Assembly: GCA_016647705.1 (NCBI GenBank)
Contig: CM028326.1
Coordinates: forward strand, 21,343,901 to 21,407,900
Length of the DNA stretch: 64,000 bases
Source: Eucommia ulmoides
Lineage: Eukaryota > Streptophyta > Magnoliopsida > Garryales > Eucommiaceae
Direction: 5' to 3'
Shown here: positions 44,117 to 55,360 of the stretch, in pieces
How the letters are laid out: each line of letters starts with the position of its first letter
Position numbering within the stretch: the first letter of the stretch is position 1
Made by a program: the position numbers and the translations under genes
The notes under the pieces: generated by a model
Seen by the model: the letters and a program-made list of their open reading frames with translations, nothing else
The model's database searches: none
What the model was told of the DNA's origin: nothing

Positions 44117-44904
44117 ACTCAATTTTTCTCGAAATTTTCTAAATGCTCTAAATTGAAATTAAAATGACGTACGTGCTAAATCGAGGTCTTACGTATAGTA
44201 TTAGTTAAATGTTACTTAGGTGTAGTTGAAATTATGTAATTGTTAAGTTGAATGAATTAATGTTACTTTAATGTGTTGTTTGTCTAAATCCGATTGTGTT
44301 TACCATTATTTTGGATATTATGATTGTATTGATAAACCGAGAATACGGGGTTTGACACTCAGGAGAGGTAATCCTGGATTCGGACTAGGGTAAATACAGC
44401 GTGATGTTCTAACAACCCAGGAGGGCGTTAGAACGTATGCAATCCATGACACTGGCTAAAGACTCACGCGACCTAGGGTCGTAAAAGCGTTGAAGGGGAC
44501 TTCTTCATTGACACGAAGTTGTGTAATCCCCCGCCTTACACTTGGAAGAGGTAGCGGAGGAGTTATCGATACAGAGATTTTCGGAATAGATAGAAAACCA
44601 TTATAGCTAACTTAATGATGTTAATTATGCATTATGTGAAAGAAATCAATACCTAAGTAATTAGTATAATTAGAACTAACCGCATAGTTATCGTTTATCT
44701 AAGTATATTAAATAGAAAACAAATAAAATTTGATCAGTCGAGATAATATGAAACTATTTAAATCACAATACTCAACCGAATTACACATCATTCCCAGTGG
44801 AACGATATCCGATCTTACAAGATCCATTATATTAAAACTAGACCTCGTATACTTGGGAGTAGTCAATACTGCGAGGACGATGGTTGTGAATCCTAGCGCG
44901 TACA

Positions 44905-44909
44905 ACCCT
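44905..44909. repeat. Athila target-site duplication, right (ACCCT)
   Basis: Exact match to 14795-14799. Confidence 0.95.
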
Positions 44910-45166
44910 TATATTTTTAAAATTATATTTTTTATCCTTAACTTTTTAAATAATTATATTTACTTCTCTCCAACACCCAATTCCCACCGCCACAGCCACC
45001 GCCCAACTCCCACCACCCATTGCCACCGCCACCGCCACCTCCTACCACCGCCACCACCTACCGCCCAACTCCCCCGCCACCACCCATTGTCGCCACCACC
45101 ACCCACCACCACCGGAAAAAGAGAGAAAATGGTTAATGAAAGAGTTAATATTTTTTAATGAAATGG

Positions 45167-45170
<4 letters not shown>

Positions 45171-45214
<44 letters not shown>
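45171..45214. repeat. (TA)n microsatellite at the foldback centre
   Basis: More than 20 TA units, at the tip of the predicted hairpin. Confidence 0.95.
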
Positions 45215-45217
<3 letters not shown>

Positions 45218-45605
45218 TCTTCTTCTTTTTTTTTTTTTTTTAAATGGGGCTGGGGAGTAGTGGTGGGAGGTGGTGGGTGGTGATGATAGGAGGTGGCGGC
45301 GAGTAGTGGGTGTTGGTGGCGATAGGAAGTGGCAGAGGGTGGTGGCAGCGATAGGAGGTGGTGGTGGGTGGTGGTGGGCAGCGGTGGGAGGTAGTGTTGG
45401 GTGGGTAGTGGGAGGTGGTGGGTAGCGGATGGTGGGTCACGGCAGCGGTAGAAAGTGGTGGAGGCAGTGGGTACGGTGGTGATGAATATATATAAATTAA
45501 AAGGTTATTTATGTATTTTAATTTTTTGTTATTTAATTATTTTTTAAATAGTCAAGGGTAAAATTGGTATTATAATAAAAATATTATTATTTTTTAATTA
45601 ATAAA

Positions 45606-45643
45606 AGAGGTAAGTGGTGTTTGAGCAAAATGACATGGGAGGT
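45606..45643. repeat. Foldback terminal inverted repeat, right
   Basis: Inverted match to 14706-14743 with three mismatches in 38 bases. Confidence 0.85.
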
Positions 45644-45652
45644 CAATAACAT

Positions 45653-45655
<3 letters not shown>

Positions 45656-45701
<46 letters not shown>

Positions 45702-47530
45702 GTATAATATGACTCATATGTATGGTATTTGAATGTCATATATGAAATTTGTACATGCATTATACATATATACAAGATTTTATGAAAGTACAAATAAATC
45801 TTTATTTAGCAACCTTATTTGACTTTTATAATAATTCTCATTAATAGCATAGAGTCAAATCTATCCAATATATGAAATTTATTGCTCCACCTATTTGTTG
45901 TCTAGATTTAGAAAAATCATAGGTTGTATTAATGATCATTATAATATATAATGACTTTATATTCTTTATTTAAATTACCGCCACAAAATATGGATCTTAA
46001 CCCTTGTGTATTCAAAATGACATAACTCTCTCAATACTAGTCCAATATTAATGAATCTTATATGGTTGAAATGTTAATTCAAATATCTTTCACACCATAT
46101 TAATTAAATTTCGATACAAGGTATTTGGGTTGTCCAAATCTGAAAGTTTTCGTAAAAACAGCAGTTGGTTTGAAAAACGTAATCTGGACCTTTCCTCACT
46201 TAAATCACCATACGTCACTCATTTGGACTCCAAATGAGATGATTATTTTTTATATGGAAGGTTAATTAAATAATATTTAACTCTATTATTAGTTTTCATG
46301 ATTGGGATCTATCCTTATAGTCAAAATATAGCTATTTGTCCAAACAAACAGTAGCTACCAATAAAAATCATAACTAGACTTTTTTCTATTCAAAATAGCA
46401 TGTCTCTTTCAAATTTTGTCCAAATAAGATATACCATATATGGTTGGAAATATTATTGAAAGGGATTTAAAACCATAATAAATTCATATATGTCATACAT
46501 AAATTATTTGGAAGATATGATCGATTTTATCAGGAACAAAGTTTCAGAATTTCTGAAGTCTGCTGAGTATACTTGTGCCTAGGTGTCTTCTTTCCTTCTA
46601 CTCTTTAGAGGAAAAGTCTCAAAGGTCATAAGAACTTTTGAATCTATTCTTGGATAATATTATACCATCTTTGGCTATATAAATGAAGGCCAAAACAACT
46701 GGGATAATCAAGAACGACATACAAGAGCTTACAAGGATTATATACCAAAGATCTTCAAGTTCTTATGCTATATTCATTAGCAATATGATTTTGATTCTTA
46801 TTTTTACACTTCTTGTGTGATAACTCTTGTTATTAAAGTTCATCTATCTTTTCTTGATTGATATTTGTGAGAAGCACTAAACACTAGTGAGTCAAAATGT
46901 TGTAATCTTTATAAAGAGTGTTTAGAGCTTCAAGGTCGATTTTTGTAAGTTAGATTACAAAACCATTAGAGTGTTGGTTTGAGAGATTATACTTCATAGA
47001 TAAATCAATGCAAGAAGATCCTCAAAGAACACTTCATCAATGATCTTCTTGTGAAGAAGTTAAAGAGACCAAAGGGGGAGTCTGTGGTTGTGACGAACCG
47101 ATCTCGCCGGAAAGAGGATTAAGTGAACGGTTTAATCTTCACTCGTAAGAAGATTGTGATAGGTGTAATATTCAACCATAAGAAGATTGTGAAAGGTGTG
47201 ATATTCACCCATAAGAAGATTAGTGATTGTACAAGGTTTAATCTTCACCCGCAAAGAAGATTATGGATTAGTGAATTAGAACTCTCCGTTCGGAGTGCAG
47301 GGGGTAGAGTATTAAAAAATGTTTGCCGAACTACTATAAATATCTTGTGTCTGGTGGTTTGATTGTCTTTATCCCTTACTATTTACTTTGATTATTTTGA
47401 TTTAATTGATTATTGTGCTGCACACAATCGCAAGAACTAACAAGTTTGATTTGAGATTTTAGTATAAATATTTTACCAAAAGTTTTTATAGATCAAATTT
47501 TCCCTACCTCTTGGATCAATCTCTGGGCCA
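45656..47530 (+). mobile_element. Copia 3' LTR, last piece
   Basis: From 45764 on it matches 1428-3153 of the 5' LTR, ending CTGGGCCA. It includes a (TA)n and (TATG)n stretch (45658-45704), the TATA box (46675-46684) and the hairpin repeat (about 47125-47270). The next five bases, ATACT, are the expected right target duplication. The left copy is outside the window. Confidence 0.75.
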
Positions 47531-47535
47531 ATACT

Positions 47536-48693
47536 TAATGTTTCTAATTTCCTATTTTGTTCGGAAAAAGCTCTTAACCTTTTTTTTTTCTGGCAAGTCA
47601 AATGTGATAATTTAAAACATGAACCTAGACATTATTTTGGCTAGATGCTTTGTCGAATTTGTTGAATTTGGTGGAGATTAGCAAGGGTCAAAAGGGTTAG
47701 GGTTTTAGGGCTAAGAATTAGTGATATCTAACTTAAAACTAGTCGTTGGTGGTGATCTGAATTTGAGGTTATATTAGCTGCATTTTTCAATTAATTATTC
47801 ATATGTTAAGAGGGAAAAATTTTAAATATTTAAAATATTCAAGAGAAAAAAGAAGAAAAAACAAAAAATTCTAGAAAAAATCCATAGATCACATGAATGA
47901 AACCTACGGGAGTTTTTTTGTGGGAAAAACTTTTGATTTTTGAAGCTGATCTGAGATACGGGAATACTTTGCTTTGATTCGTACATTCTACTTGCAAATT
48001 AATTGTTGATCTATTCTATGTTGTATTTGGATACATCATTTGATAAGATATTGACTTGAAAATTGAAATTGAATTTTGTTTCTAAAAATAGTTTTATAAA
48101 ACCTCATAGATCTTAAACTTGAAAATTATTTTTACACTAAGTTAAACTATTTGATTTATCTAGGCTATGTGAATTGTGTGCTACATTATTTTAAATCCAG
48201 ATACACGTAACATGATTTTTAAGTTGATTATCTTGTAGTCTTGTGTACTTTCTATCACATTTAGATCGGGTTGAACTATGAATTTAATTTTTATAAGTGT
48301 AGGTAGAAGCTATGTGATAAAAATAAGATTTTTTGTATTTTAAGTTTGTAACTCAAACTTAAACGTACCTAGTCTAAATAAGATAGTGTTTAGGTATAAA
48401 AGGAATTTATTCAAACGGGATTGTAGGGTTTTGATTCTCACCTGAGAAGAGGACCCAAATTAGTCGATTAATTTCTTGAGAGAGTTTAGGAGAGTAGACG
48501 TAGACAAGGGTACCTTGCCGAACTACTGTAAAATCTTAGTGTCAAAATTGCATCTCTTATCTGTTTGTGTCTGCCTAGTTAAAATGCTTCCGAACTAATG
48601 TTAAATCAGATAAAATTTGAATATGTATTAATCAATTAAATTAATTTTTAAAATTACTTAATTCACCTCTATCTTGGGTAGACCTTTGAGCCA
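47536..48693 (+). mobile_element. Diverged Copia LTR remnant
   Basis: The last 250 bp keep the plan of the Copia LTR: a TTGCCGAACTACTGTAAA block near 48512, a CTTGGGTAGACC/GGATCAA-type segment and the end TTTGAGCCA. The left border is unclear. No PBS follows. Probably a solo or truncated LTR of a related family. Confidence 0.5.
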
Positions 48694-49361
48694 ACATGCT
48701 CATAAAATACTCTCAAAATTTTGGAACAAAAATGTGTTTGTCAAGCGCATTTTTGTATAATAATTACAAAATTTTAAGAGTGAAAACATTGATCAGAGAA
48801 CGAAAACAGTAACCATATGTTAATTATGTAATAGTTTGTTTAACCAAAATAGGTAATGAGGCTTATGCAATTGTTTTTCACCCAATTGGTAGGCAATTTG
48901 AAGTTTTTGGTGATTACATCATGGTTAATTACCTGCTTCATAAATTTAAGAATGTTTGATTAATTCAAATGATATAGAGAACTACAACAGACACCATATA
49001 AGTCCTTTGAGGAAATGTTGTAGATAACTACCTATTCATAAAAAATAAAATAAAAAATTAACCGACTGATTAATGCAGTCCTTGCCTATTTGTTGCACTT
49101 AAAAATTAGGATAAAATATATTTTAAATCTTTGAACTATTGATAAGTAGTCTTTCTAAGTTTATGCGTTTCATTTTAAACCTTCTACGTACGAACACAAT
49201 TTTAAAAGACCATTTTGTTAGAAATTTTATCCAAAGTAACAAAATAAGAGAGAAAAATAGTAATTTTCTATTTTTTTTTAATTTTTTAATCAATTTTCTA
49301 TTTTTCTTTTCTTTTTTTTTTCTTTTTTCTTCTCTCTTCATTAGTCAACCGCATGATACCT
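48694..49361. other. Unassigned AT-rich sequence
   Basis: No gene or known element recognised. It contains an imperfect hairpin (48709-48781) and a T/C-rich stretch (about 49265-49340). Confidence 0.5.
48709..48781. repeat. Imperfect inverted repeat (hairpin)
   Basis: ACTCTCAAAATTTTGG pairs with ACAAAATTTTAAGAGT, and inside it ACAAAAATG pairs with CATTTTTGT, leaving a 13-nt loop. Could be a small foldback remnant. Confidence 0.6.
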
Positions 49362-49366
49362 TCTAA

Positions 49367-50245
49367 TGTCAAATCTTGGTCAACACCAACGGTATGGTAT
49401 GGTCAGAGTGTTGTTGGTCTACTTTCTTACTGGGATAGAGCTAGAGAGATTCGAGATGGGTCTCGGATGACTGAGCCACTTGAGATGCCTTTAGATTCGA
49501 GGAGAATCCTTGTTCGAGAAGGGTATTGACCCGTGCTAGGTTGGGCTTCAACCTATCACCTACACAAGGGACTTGCCAGGGTAGACCTGGCGTGTCTCCT
49601 CCACAGCGTGAGAGTAAGAGCTCGGGAGGAGGCAGTAAATTTGTTTAGAGTATTGAAAAAGCAAGTATCAACCTCTTTTACCATACTTCTACCTTGTTTT
49701 ATATAGGCAGTAGGTTGATTTGCATTCGGGAGATTAGTGGCCTAAATAGGGATTAGCGTCCTGATCTGGGCAGGTGACCAGTGAGCAGAAGCATGAGGGT
49801 ATTAAGCTGGTAGGCCTGGGCTTTCTGGCATTTTTACCAGGCCCATGGGCGGCGAGTATACACAAATGGGCAAGTGGCTCGGCCAATGATGCTAGATGGA
49901 CTCTTTTTACAGTCCATAGTATAAGGAGTTCCCTTCTCTACTCTTCTCGGATAGCCAGAGACGGGCAAGAGATGTTTTGTTGAGGAGCTCATGGAGTCGG
50001 ATTCTGAGATGAGTAGTGTTTCCTGGGGATCATGGCCAAGATAGAAGGAGGTTTCCCCATCCCAATGACGGCTCTTTCCAGAGGTCAACACAGGCGACCT
50101 TCTAGGGTGACCGGCACGGGTTGAGTCGTGCCTTTGGTCGGCAGAATCTCCACACTTTGTATTCAATAGGAACATGTACTACAGGAATTCATAGACACTT
50201 GGTTGTCTTCTACTAGATTCTTGGGGATGACCATTTTTACATTCA
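49367..50245 (-). mobile_element. 3' LTR of the Tat-type element
   Basis: 879 bp. On the minus strand it starts TGAATGTAAAAATGG and ends GATTTGACA. A TATA box (TATATAAAA, minus strand, 49697-49705) is present. The right LTR copy has lost this part. Confidence 0.88.
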
Positions 50246-50259
50246 TCAATTTCCCCCCA
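50246..50259 (-). other. PPT of the Tat-type element
   Basis: On the minus strand TTGGGGGGAAATTGA directly before the 3' LTR start. Confidence 0.8.
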
Positions 50260-50605
50260 AGACTTAGTGCCGAGAAGGTACGTGAGGCACTAGGGACTAT
50301 GCTCTGCGCTTTATCCGATATCATTACGCTTTTTTGAAGTATTCCGAGATGTCTATCTATTTTAGGACCATGAAGATGCATTGTACAGGGAACAGATCTC
50401 TTTCCGAGAAGGAAAGTGAACCGTCTCGAGATAGAGATGGGTGGCCTGAGATGGTAACACTAGGCTTGTGCCATTTTGACTTCCCTAACACGCCTTCTGC
50501 TTAACCGACGGATTGTGGACATATGTTCATATTATTTTGACTAGCGCACTGACCTAGGTAATCTGGACCGTCCGATATTGCTACGATTCAGTAGGACACG
50601 ATCCT

Positions 50606-50615
50606 TATATAAATA
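50606..50615 (+). promoter_or_regulatory. TATA box of the antisense gene
   Basis: TATATAAATA on the plus strand, about 180 bp before the first convincing start codon of the antisense ORF. A (TTC)n run at 50699-50730 lies between, in the presumed 5' UTR. Confidence 0.5.
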
Positions 50616-51555
50616 AGGTATCTCACGCTCATTGACACACTTAAGCAATTTCTAGAGAACCTTTCCTTTCCCAGTAGGTACCCTCTTCTCTTTGTCGCAT
50701 CTTCTTCTTCTTCTTCTTCTTCTTCTTTTTCTCTTTCTTCTTTATCTTCTTATGGGACTTTTTTTCGTTCTTCTTCAGGGTCTGGTATGGGCTTGGGGCC
50801 AGCTCCCTCTAATCAGACCTTGTCGATCTCTCTACTCCAATGGATTGACCCTAGCCCAGCACTACCCTCCAGCTCGAAAGAATGGCTACGTTTTTCCAAT
50901 GGTGCGGTACAATCATACCCCGCCTCAGCTACTGGGACTTCTGGTCATCCCGACGAGAGTGGTGATGCTGGTTCTTTTGAGGACCTCACCATTGAGCTCA
51001 GCTCGGACCCAACCAGTGAAGTTGGGTCTGAAAAAAACTTAACGGGGGCTCTGGAGGTAGCTCATCGGCCTCAGGTAGCTCGTTGTAGTGTCGTTCCTCC
51101 AGAAAGCCTAAGTTGGATGATCAAGTTAAGAATGACGGTTGTGGAGCTTGGTTTGGCCCAAAGTAATTACACTTACTATATATATGGAGCACTTGTATGG
51201 CTTCTTAAGGTTCCTAATCCACCTATGAATAGAGGCCCTCTGGGTAGAGTACGGGTTGTATCCGTCACAGCTCGCTTTGAACTGCATGAGGGCTTTTGTG
51301 GCCACTTATGTTCTTTGTCGGGCAGAGGGGATCGAACCATCCATCGATTTCTTCAAAACTCTCTTCTTCTCTAAATCCATGCCATCCAGGAAGGGTTGGT
51401 TCTACATCATCGCCAGGAGGCATTTTCTTACCAACCTAGAGTCTTCCATAAAGAATTGGAAGCCCAAGTACTTCTACCTTGGAGGCACTGGTTGGGAATT
51501 CAGCCTAATGAAAGAGAGAGAGTTAACCTTATCTTGAGGGATTGGGGTACTATAG

Positions 51556-51638
51556 GTGAGTCTTGTTTTGTCTTATTAGGAGATTTTATGTCCGGTAATT
51601 TTTTCTAACTTCATTTTTCTTGTGTTTTTGTCTTACAG
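51556..51638 (+). other. Predicted intron 1 of the antisense gene (83 nt)
   Basis: Donor TAG/GTGAGT and acceptor TTTTTGTCTTACAG, with a strong T-rich tract before it. Confidence 0.65.
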
Positions 51639-52126
51639 TTCTCGAAAAGCAAAACAAGGATGAGCAAAGTCAAGTCTCTTCATCCAGCAGCAAAAGGACA
51701 CTGTTTTTAGCCTGGAATTCAACAACGTTGAGCAACTGCTGGAATCGACCCTCTACAACCTTCATTTCTACAGCGCCTGAGATCTTAGCTGAGAACGCTA
51801 GCGCTAGAGAAAGCCAATATAAGGGAAAGAGAAAAGTTGTGCACGTTGATGCTAAGGGGCACAAAATGTCCAGGGAAAAATGGATCATCTCGGAGGTCCC
51901 CGTAGAAGGAGGAGAGGCATCTAACATCCCGCAACTGAGCACAGCCCAAACTTTCGAGACCTTCTCTGTGCTAGACACAGGTCTCCTTCTCGACTAAATG
52001 ATTCTGGAGTACCCTGAGCTGCTGCCAAGCTTCATCTATCTCATCACGCCACCTCAAGATAACAAAAGTATTAACTCCAAGACGGACATCAAGGTCACCG
52101 CTGAGCTGAAGAAGGACGTTGTGTCA

Positions 52127-52210
52127 GTAAGCCTTTTCTTGGCTCTAAAACTCTTCTCGGTCCTTTTTCCATTCATTTTTTTTGCTAAGTCCTTGATGTT
52201 TGTCGTGTAG
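52127..52210 (+). other. Predicted intron 2 of the antisense gene (84 nt)
   Basis: Donor TCA/GTAAGC and acceptor TTTGTCGTGTAG. It interrupts between codons: the frame ending at 52126 continues at 52211. Confidence 0.65.
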
Positions 52211-52740
52211 ATGTTTTTCAAGGCAACTTCTGTGTCCATGCGCCTTCACTCAGCCTTAAAGAGGAAGAAAACTCTCAAAGATGAGCAAGCTAAGTATGTG
52301 GCTCACATGAAGAAATTTCATCATAAGTTCACGAAGGTGATGAACAGTGAGAGTTCCTCTAGGGATAAGGTGACCAAGCTATCCGATGAGAAGGAGAAAC
52401 TTCAATCGTACCTCGAAACGCTTAAGGCTGACCTCGCTGTTGTGAATGAGAGACTTTTGTAGATGGAGTAGCAGCAAAGCACGACCATTACCAAAGCAGA
52501 AGAAGAGGCAGTGGACAAGTGGAAGCTCACCTTGGCCTAGGAGAAATGAGGATGGAAATGGCCATGGAGATGATGGATAATGACCATATGTATACTATTC
52601 GTAACCTGTGTCGCCTGTATCTCGACTTCCCCGCCGAGAAGATCAACATGGATATCTCTGATTCTAAAAGACAAGGTAAGAACAAGCAAGTTGAGGCTGA
52701 GGTCAGAGAAGATAAAGCTAGCCTCTCCTTTGCCCAGTAG

Positions 52741-54593
52741 GCATCTCCACTTCAACCCAAACCTTTTAAACCGAAAAATTTCCAACACTTGTATTTTTTT
52801 CTTTTATTTTTCTTTTTGTATTTTTTTATTTGTTTCTCTTCCCAACAAGGGCATTTTGTAATAATCTTTGACCTCACAAATTGAAATGACAATTCTATGA
52901 ATGCAACTTTTTTTTACCTCCGCTCAGCACATTTTCTATACTTGTATTTTTCTTCAATTCTAGGTCTGTTCTTGAGAAGTTGTCTCCTTTGAAGCAATTA
53001 GTGATTTCTTTGCCCGACGACGGAGCCTTGCTCTATGTCTGATCTCGGTGATGGCCTAAGCAGTCAAGGAATCTGAGCTCAACAAAGTGCTTGAGGATGG
53101 AGCTTAGCTTTTACTCAGTGAATTATGTGAGCTCATCTCGGAAATAGACCTTAGTCGTGCTCGGTCTTTTCTATACGCTTGGATATTTTTTCTATGATAT
53201 CTGTCTTTTGACTATTGCCTAAGTTGATTAGATTTTTCCCAAAGCCTTAACTTCTCAACTCTTCCCGATCTTGGCAATGCTCTACTCTAACCAACCAATC
53301 CTTACCACTCAAGACATTTTTCATTTTTCTCTATTAGGTTTTGAGTCAGGCGCTTTGTTAGGGGTATTCCTTTATGCCAATATTGTTTAAGGTTTGTGGA
53401 GTGTCCTAAGATCAACGTGAGGCCTAATCTCGAAGAGTAACCTGAAGTCGGATCATTGTCAGATCTCAGCCGTTGGCCTAATCCTAGACGAACGCCTGAG
53501 CTCGGCTCATGCCGCCCTATCCGATCTAGGAAGCATGCTTAATTGAGCTCATAATTTTTTCTTATAAAATTTGCATCTTTACCTTCTCGTCTAAGCTTCC
53601 GAGAAGAAATAATGCTATTCTCTTCTCAGTTAAGCTACTGTTTCACCATATCCATATTTTTCCTGCCCCCAGCCTATCATCCGAGCAGAACTTATGTGGT
53701 AGGGTTTGTCTCAGGGGTGGTACTCGTATGGCTTCTGGCCCTCGCAGTCCCCAGTGGGCGACAATATTGTCAGCCCTCTATGGCTAGTCATAAGTGGGTT
53801 CTCCTTAGTAGGCTCATCCCTGAGCCTTATTGGGTTATCCTAAATTGCCCTTAAAAGAGTATCGTCTCTTTCTGTCACTTGAGCTCAGCTCGGCTATCAA
53901 GGGTAGGATGCTTAGTTGGAAGTCCTTAGACCGAATCGATGTTCCGCCATTAGAGAACGACCGAGGTTGGTCCCTTGGTATACAAACTACCAACATGTGT
54001 AGGGGGTCCAATTACACCCTCGACACCATGTACTGGGATGGACTCCTTCTTATAGGTCATCCTCGACGCTTTACGCTGAGATGTCGTTTCTTCTCGATGA
54101 CGGGCTGGGGGCTACTCATCCCCGTCCGTGATAGGACAAAGGGCTACTCTTCATGCCTTTACACTCTGCTCAACAGTTGAAATGAGAGTTGCTCGTCCCC
54201 GTCTGAAATAAGATGTAGGGCTGCTCTTCTCCTTCACTACACTTGCAAAATTTGGAGAATGGAAAATAGGTTGAATAACACATTCCTTCTATTCATAGGT
54301 ACTTTTATTACAAGCTTTAAAAGCAAATTTTCTATGAGTTTATTGGAGTTTTCGCCCTGGGAAAGTAGCATTTTAAATGTTCTAGGATGTCTCAAGGGAA
54401 CTCTCTCTTCCATTTCCATCTCGTAAGTGCCAAGTCAGGCTCTGTGAGTGACCTAGTATGGCCCTTCCTAGGTCAAAGCTAGCTTACTAGCTGTTTGGTC
54501 CTTGGTGGCTAGGGTTACTTTTCTGAGGAAGAGGTTGCTAATGTCGAATGACCGAGAACGGACCCTTCTGTCGTAGTACCGGGCTATTGTTTA
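52741..54593. other. Noncoding region between aORF and integrase of the Tat-type element
   Basis: 1.85 kb with no supported gene. A possible further aORF donor lies at 52676 (CAAG/GTAAGA) with an acceptor TTCAATTCTAG at 52963. Short imperfect repeats with GGGCTACTC...CCCCGTC occur at about 54105-54225. Confidence 0.5.
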
Positions 54594-55360
54594 TTAATAA
54601 ATTTCTTGCCTTACACGTGCATATTCGCTCTTCTCCTTGAGAATGTCTAAGTTAAGTGCAAATGATATGTCATTCTCATCTAGGCTGAAGATCATTGTCA
54701 TCCTGGGAGAGGGCATGCTGATCTTGGTAGGAATCACGGCCTCTGATCTGAAAGTAATTCCTAAAGGGGTTTCCCCAGTGGGGGTCTTTGCCGTGGTGTG
54801 ATATACCCAGAGAATAGGATATATGTCTTCGACCCATCTTTCCTTTGATTTATCTACCCTCGTTTTGAGCCCATGAAGGATGGTTTGGTTAGTCACTTCC
54901 ACCTGTTCGTTGGCCTAAAGATGTCCTGGGAGGGCAAAGTGGGTATGAATCCCCAGCCCAACACAGAATTCTGCAAAGAGATCATTGTTGAATTGTTTCC
55001 CGTTATAGGAGACAATATCCTTTGGTATCTAAGACGAAGTCTCTGATCCTTGGGCATAGCCTCTTTTCATAAAATAGTTCATTGCGATAACAAGGAATCT
55101 TTTTTTTCTAGTCCTTTGAGAGAATAGCCCCAGAAGGTCAATGCCTCACTAGCAAAGGGCTAAGAGCTTTTCATAGGGACAATGACGATTGGGGGTAGCT
55201 GGGGATGGAAGGTGAATCTCTGGTATTTGTCACATTTTTTCATAAACGCCATTAAATATTTGCTCATATTCGGCCAAAAGTATCCATATTGGATGATTTT
55301 GTTAACCATGGGCCTCTCTCTTGAGTGGTTGCCACACACCCCTTCATGAATTTCTCTCAT
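54594..55360 (-). pseudogene. Integrase of the Tat-type element
   Basis: The HHCC finger (55360-55160) has HEGVCGNHS and CDKYQRF, with Tyr at the last Cys position. The core (about 55150-54594) keeps VSYNGKQF (Tyr where the catalytic Asp is expected) and ANEQVEVTNQTILHGLK, then a TGETP segment. Internal deletions and stops are present. Confidence 0.85.

Larger units (their letters stand above)
41273..44193 (-). mobile_element. Probable solo LTR of a Del/Tekay-like Gypsy element
   Basis: 2921 bp inserted in the Athila 3' LTR. Read on the minus strand it goes from CGTAAGACCTCG to GGGTTGTGATA, which fits the TGTAAGACC...TGTGACA ends of such LTRs with one change at each end. The flanks are TACAG (41268-41272) and TATAG (44194-44198), a five-base duplication with one transition. 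A TATATAAAAATATA box lies on the minus strand near 43850. No gag or pol is inside. The frames at about 42790-43840 have no domain and reflect GC-rich low complexity. Confidence 0.7.
14800..44904 (+). mobile_element. Full-length Athila-type Gypsy retrotransposon, family B
   Basis: Two matching LTRs (14800-16459 and 40389-44904), an Asp-tRNA primer site, gag, protease, RT, RNase H, integrase, an env-like ORF3 and a PPT, all on the plus strand and flanked by ACCCT. It spans 30.1 kb, but about 13.0 kb after removing the Ogre-like insertion and the solo LTR. All genes are broken by stops and frameshifts. Visible LTR differences are mainly transitions. Inserted in a foldback element. Confidence 0.97.
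40389..44904 (+). mobile_element. Athila 3' LTR, split by a solo LTR
   Basis: Starts TGATAGGTG and ends AGCGCGTACA. It is about 1590 bp when the insertion at 41273-44193 and one target duplication are removed. The palindrome array lies at about 40585-40955. The conserved motif pair is at 44355 and 44538, with the stem-loop at 44406-44434. Confidence 0.93.
44910..45655. mobile_element. Foldback element, main part
   Basis: The order is an AT-rich arm, a C-rich arm of CCACC-type repeats (about 44973-45115), a (TA)n centre (45171-45214), a T-run, a G-rich arm of GGTGG-type repeats (about 45245-45470), and an AT-rich arm ending in the terminal inverted repeat. The C-rich and G-rich arms are inverted copies in character, so the whole unit can fold into one long hairpin. 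It carries no gene. Confidence 0.75.
50787..52740 (+). pseudogene. Antisense ORF (aORF) of the Tat-type element
   Basis: The gene runs opposite to pol. 50787-51374 has a Ser/Pro/Glu-rich N-terminus and SNYTYYIYGALVW. A frameshift near 51260 leads to PSQLALNCMRAFVATYVLCRAEG and then GWFYIIARRHF...SSIKNWKPKYFYL, the pattern of the 'putative gypsy type transposon' family (PF04195) seen in plant aORFs. Two introns are predicted (51556-51638, 52127-52210). The last exons are Lys/Glu-rich coiled coil (52211-52462) and end with YLDFPAEKI. A stop at 51994-51996 and others break it. Function unknown. A captured host gene is less likely given the match to other Tat aORFs. Confidence 0.7.

Noticed and set aside
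45240-45440. Frame coding a His/Pro/Thr repeat protein on the minus strand
   Set aside because: It is the G-rich arm of the foldback element read as protein, without start context or domain.
50787-52740. Host gene located between retrotransposons
   Set aside because: It lies inside the LTR borders of the Tat-type element, between PPT and integrase, at the place where plant Tat elements have antisense ORFs, and it resembles that protein group.
53612-54180. Plus-strand frames with hydrophobic stretches between aORF and integrase
   Set aside because: No domain, no good start context, and they overlap a region without conserved motifs. Signal- or membrane-like parts are explained by T-rich sequence.
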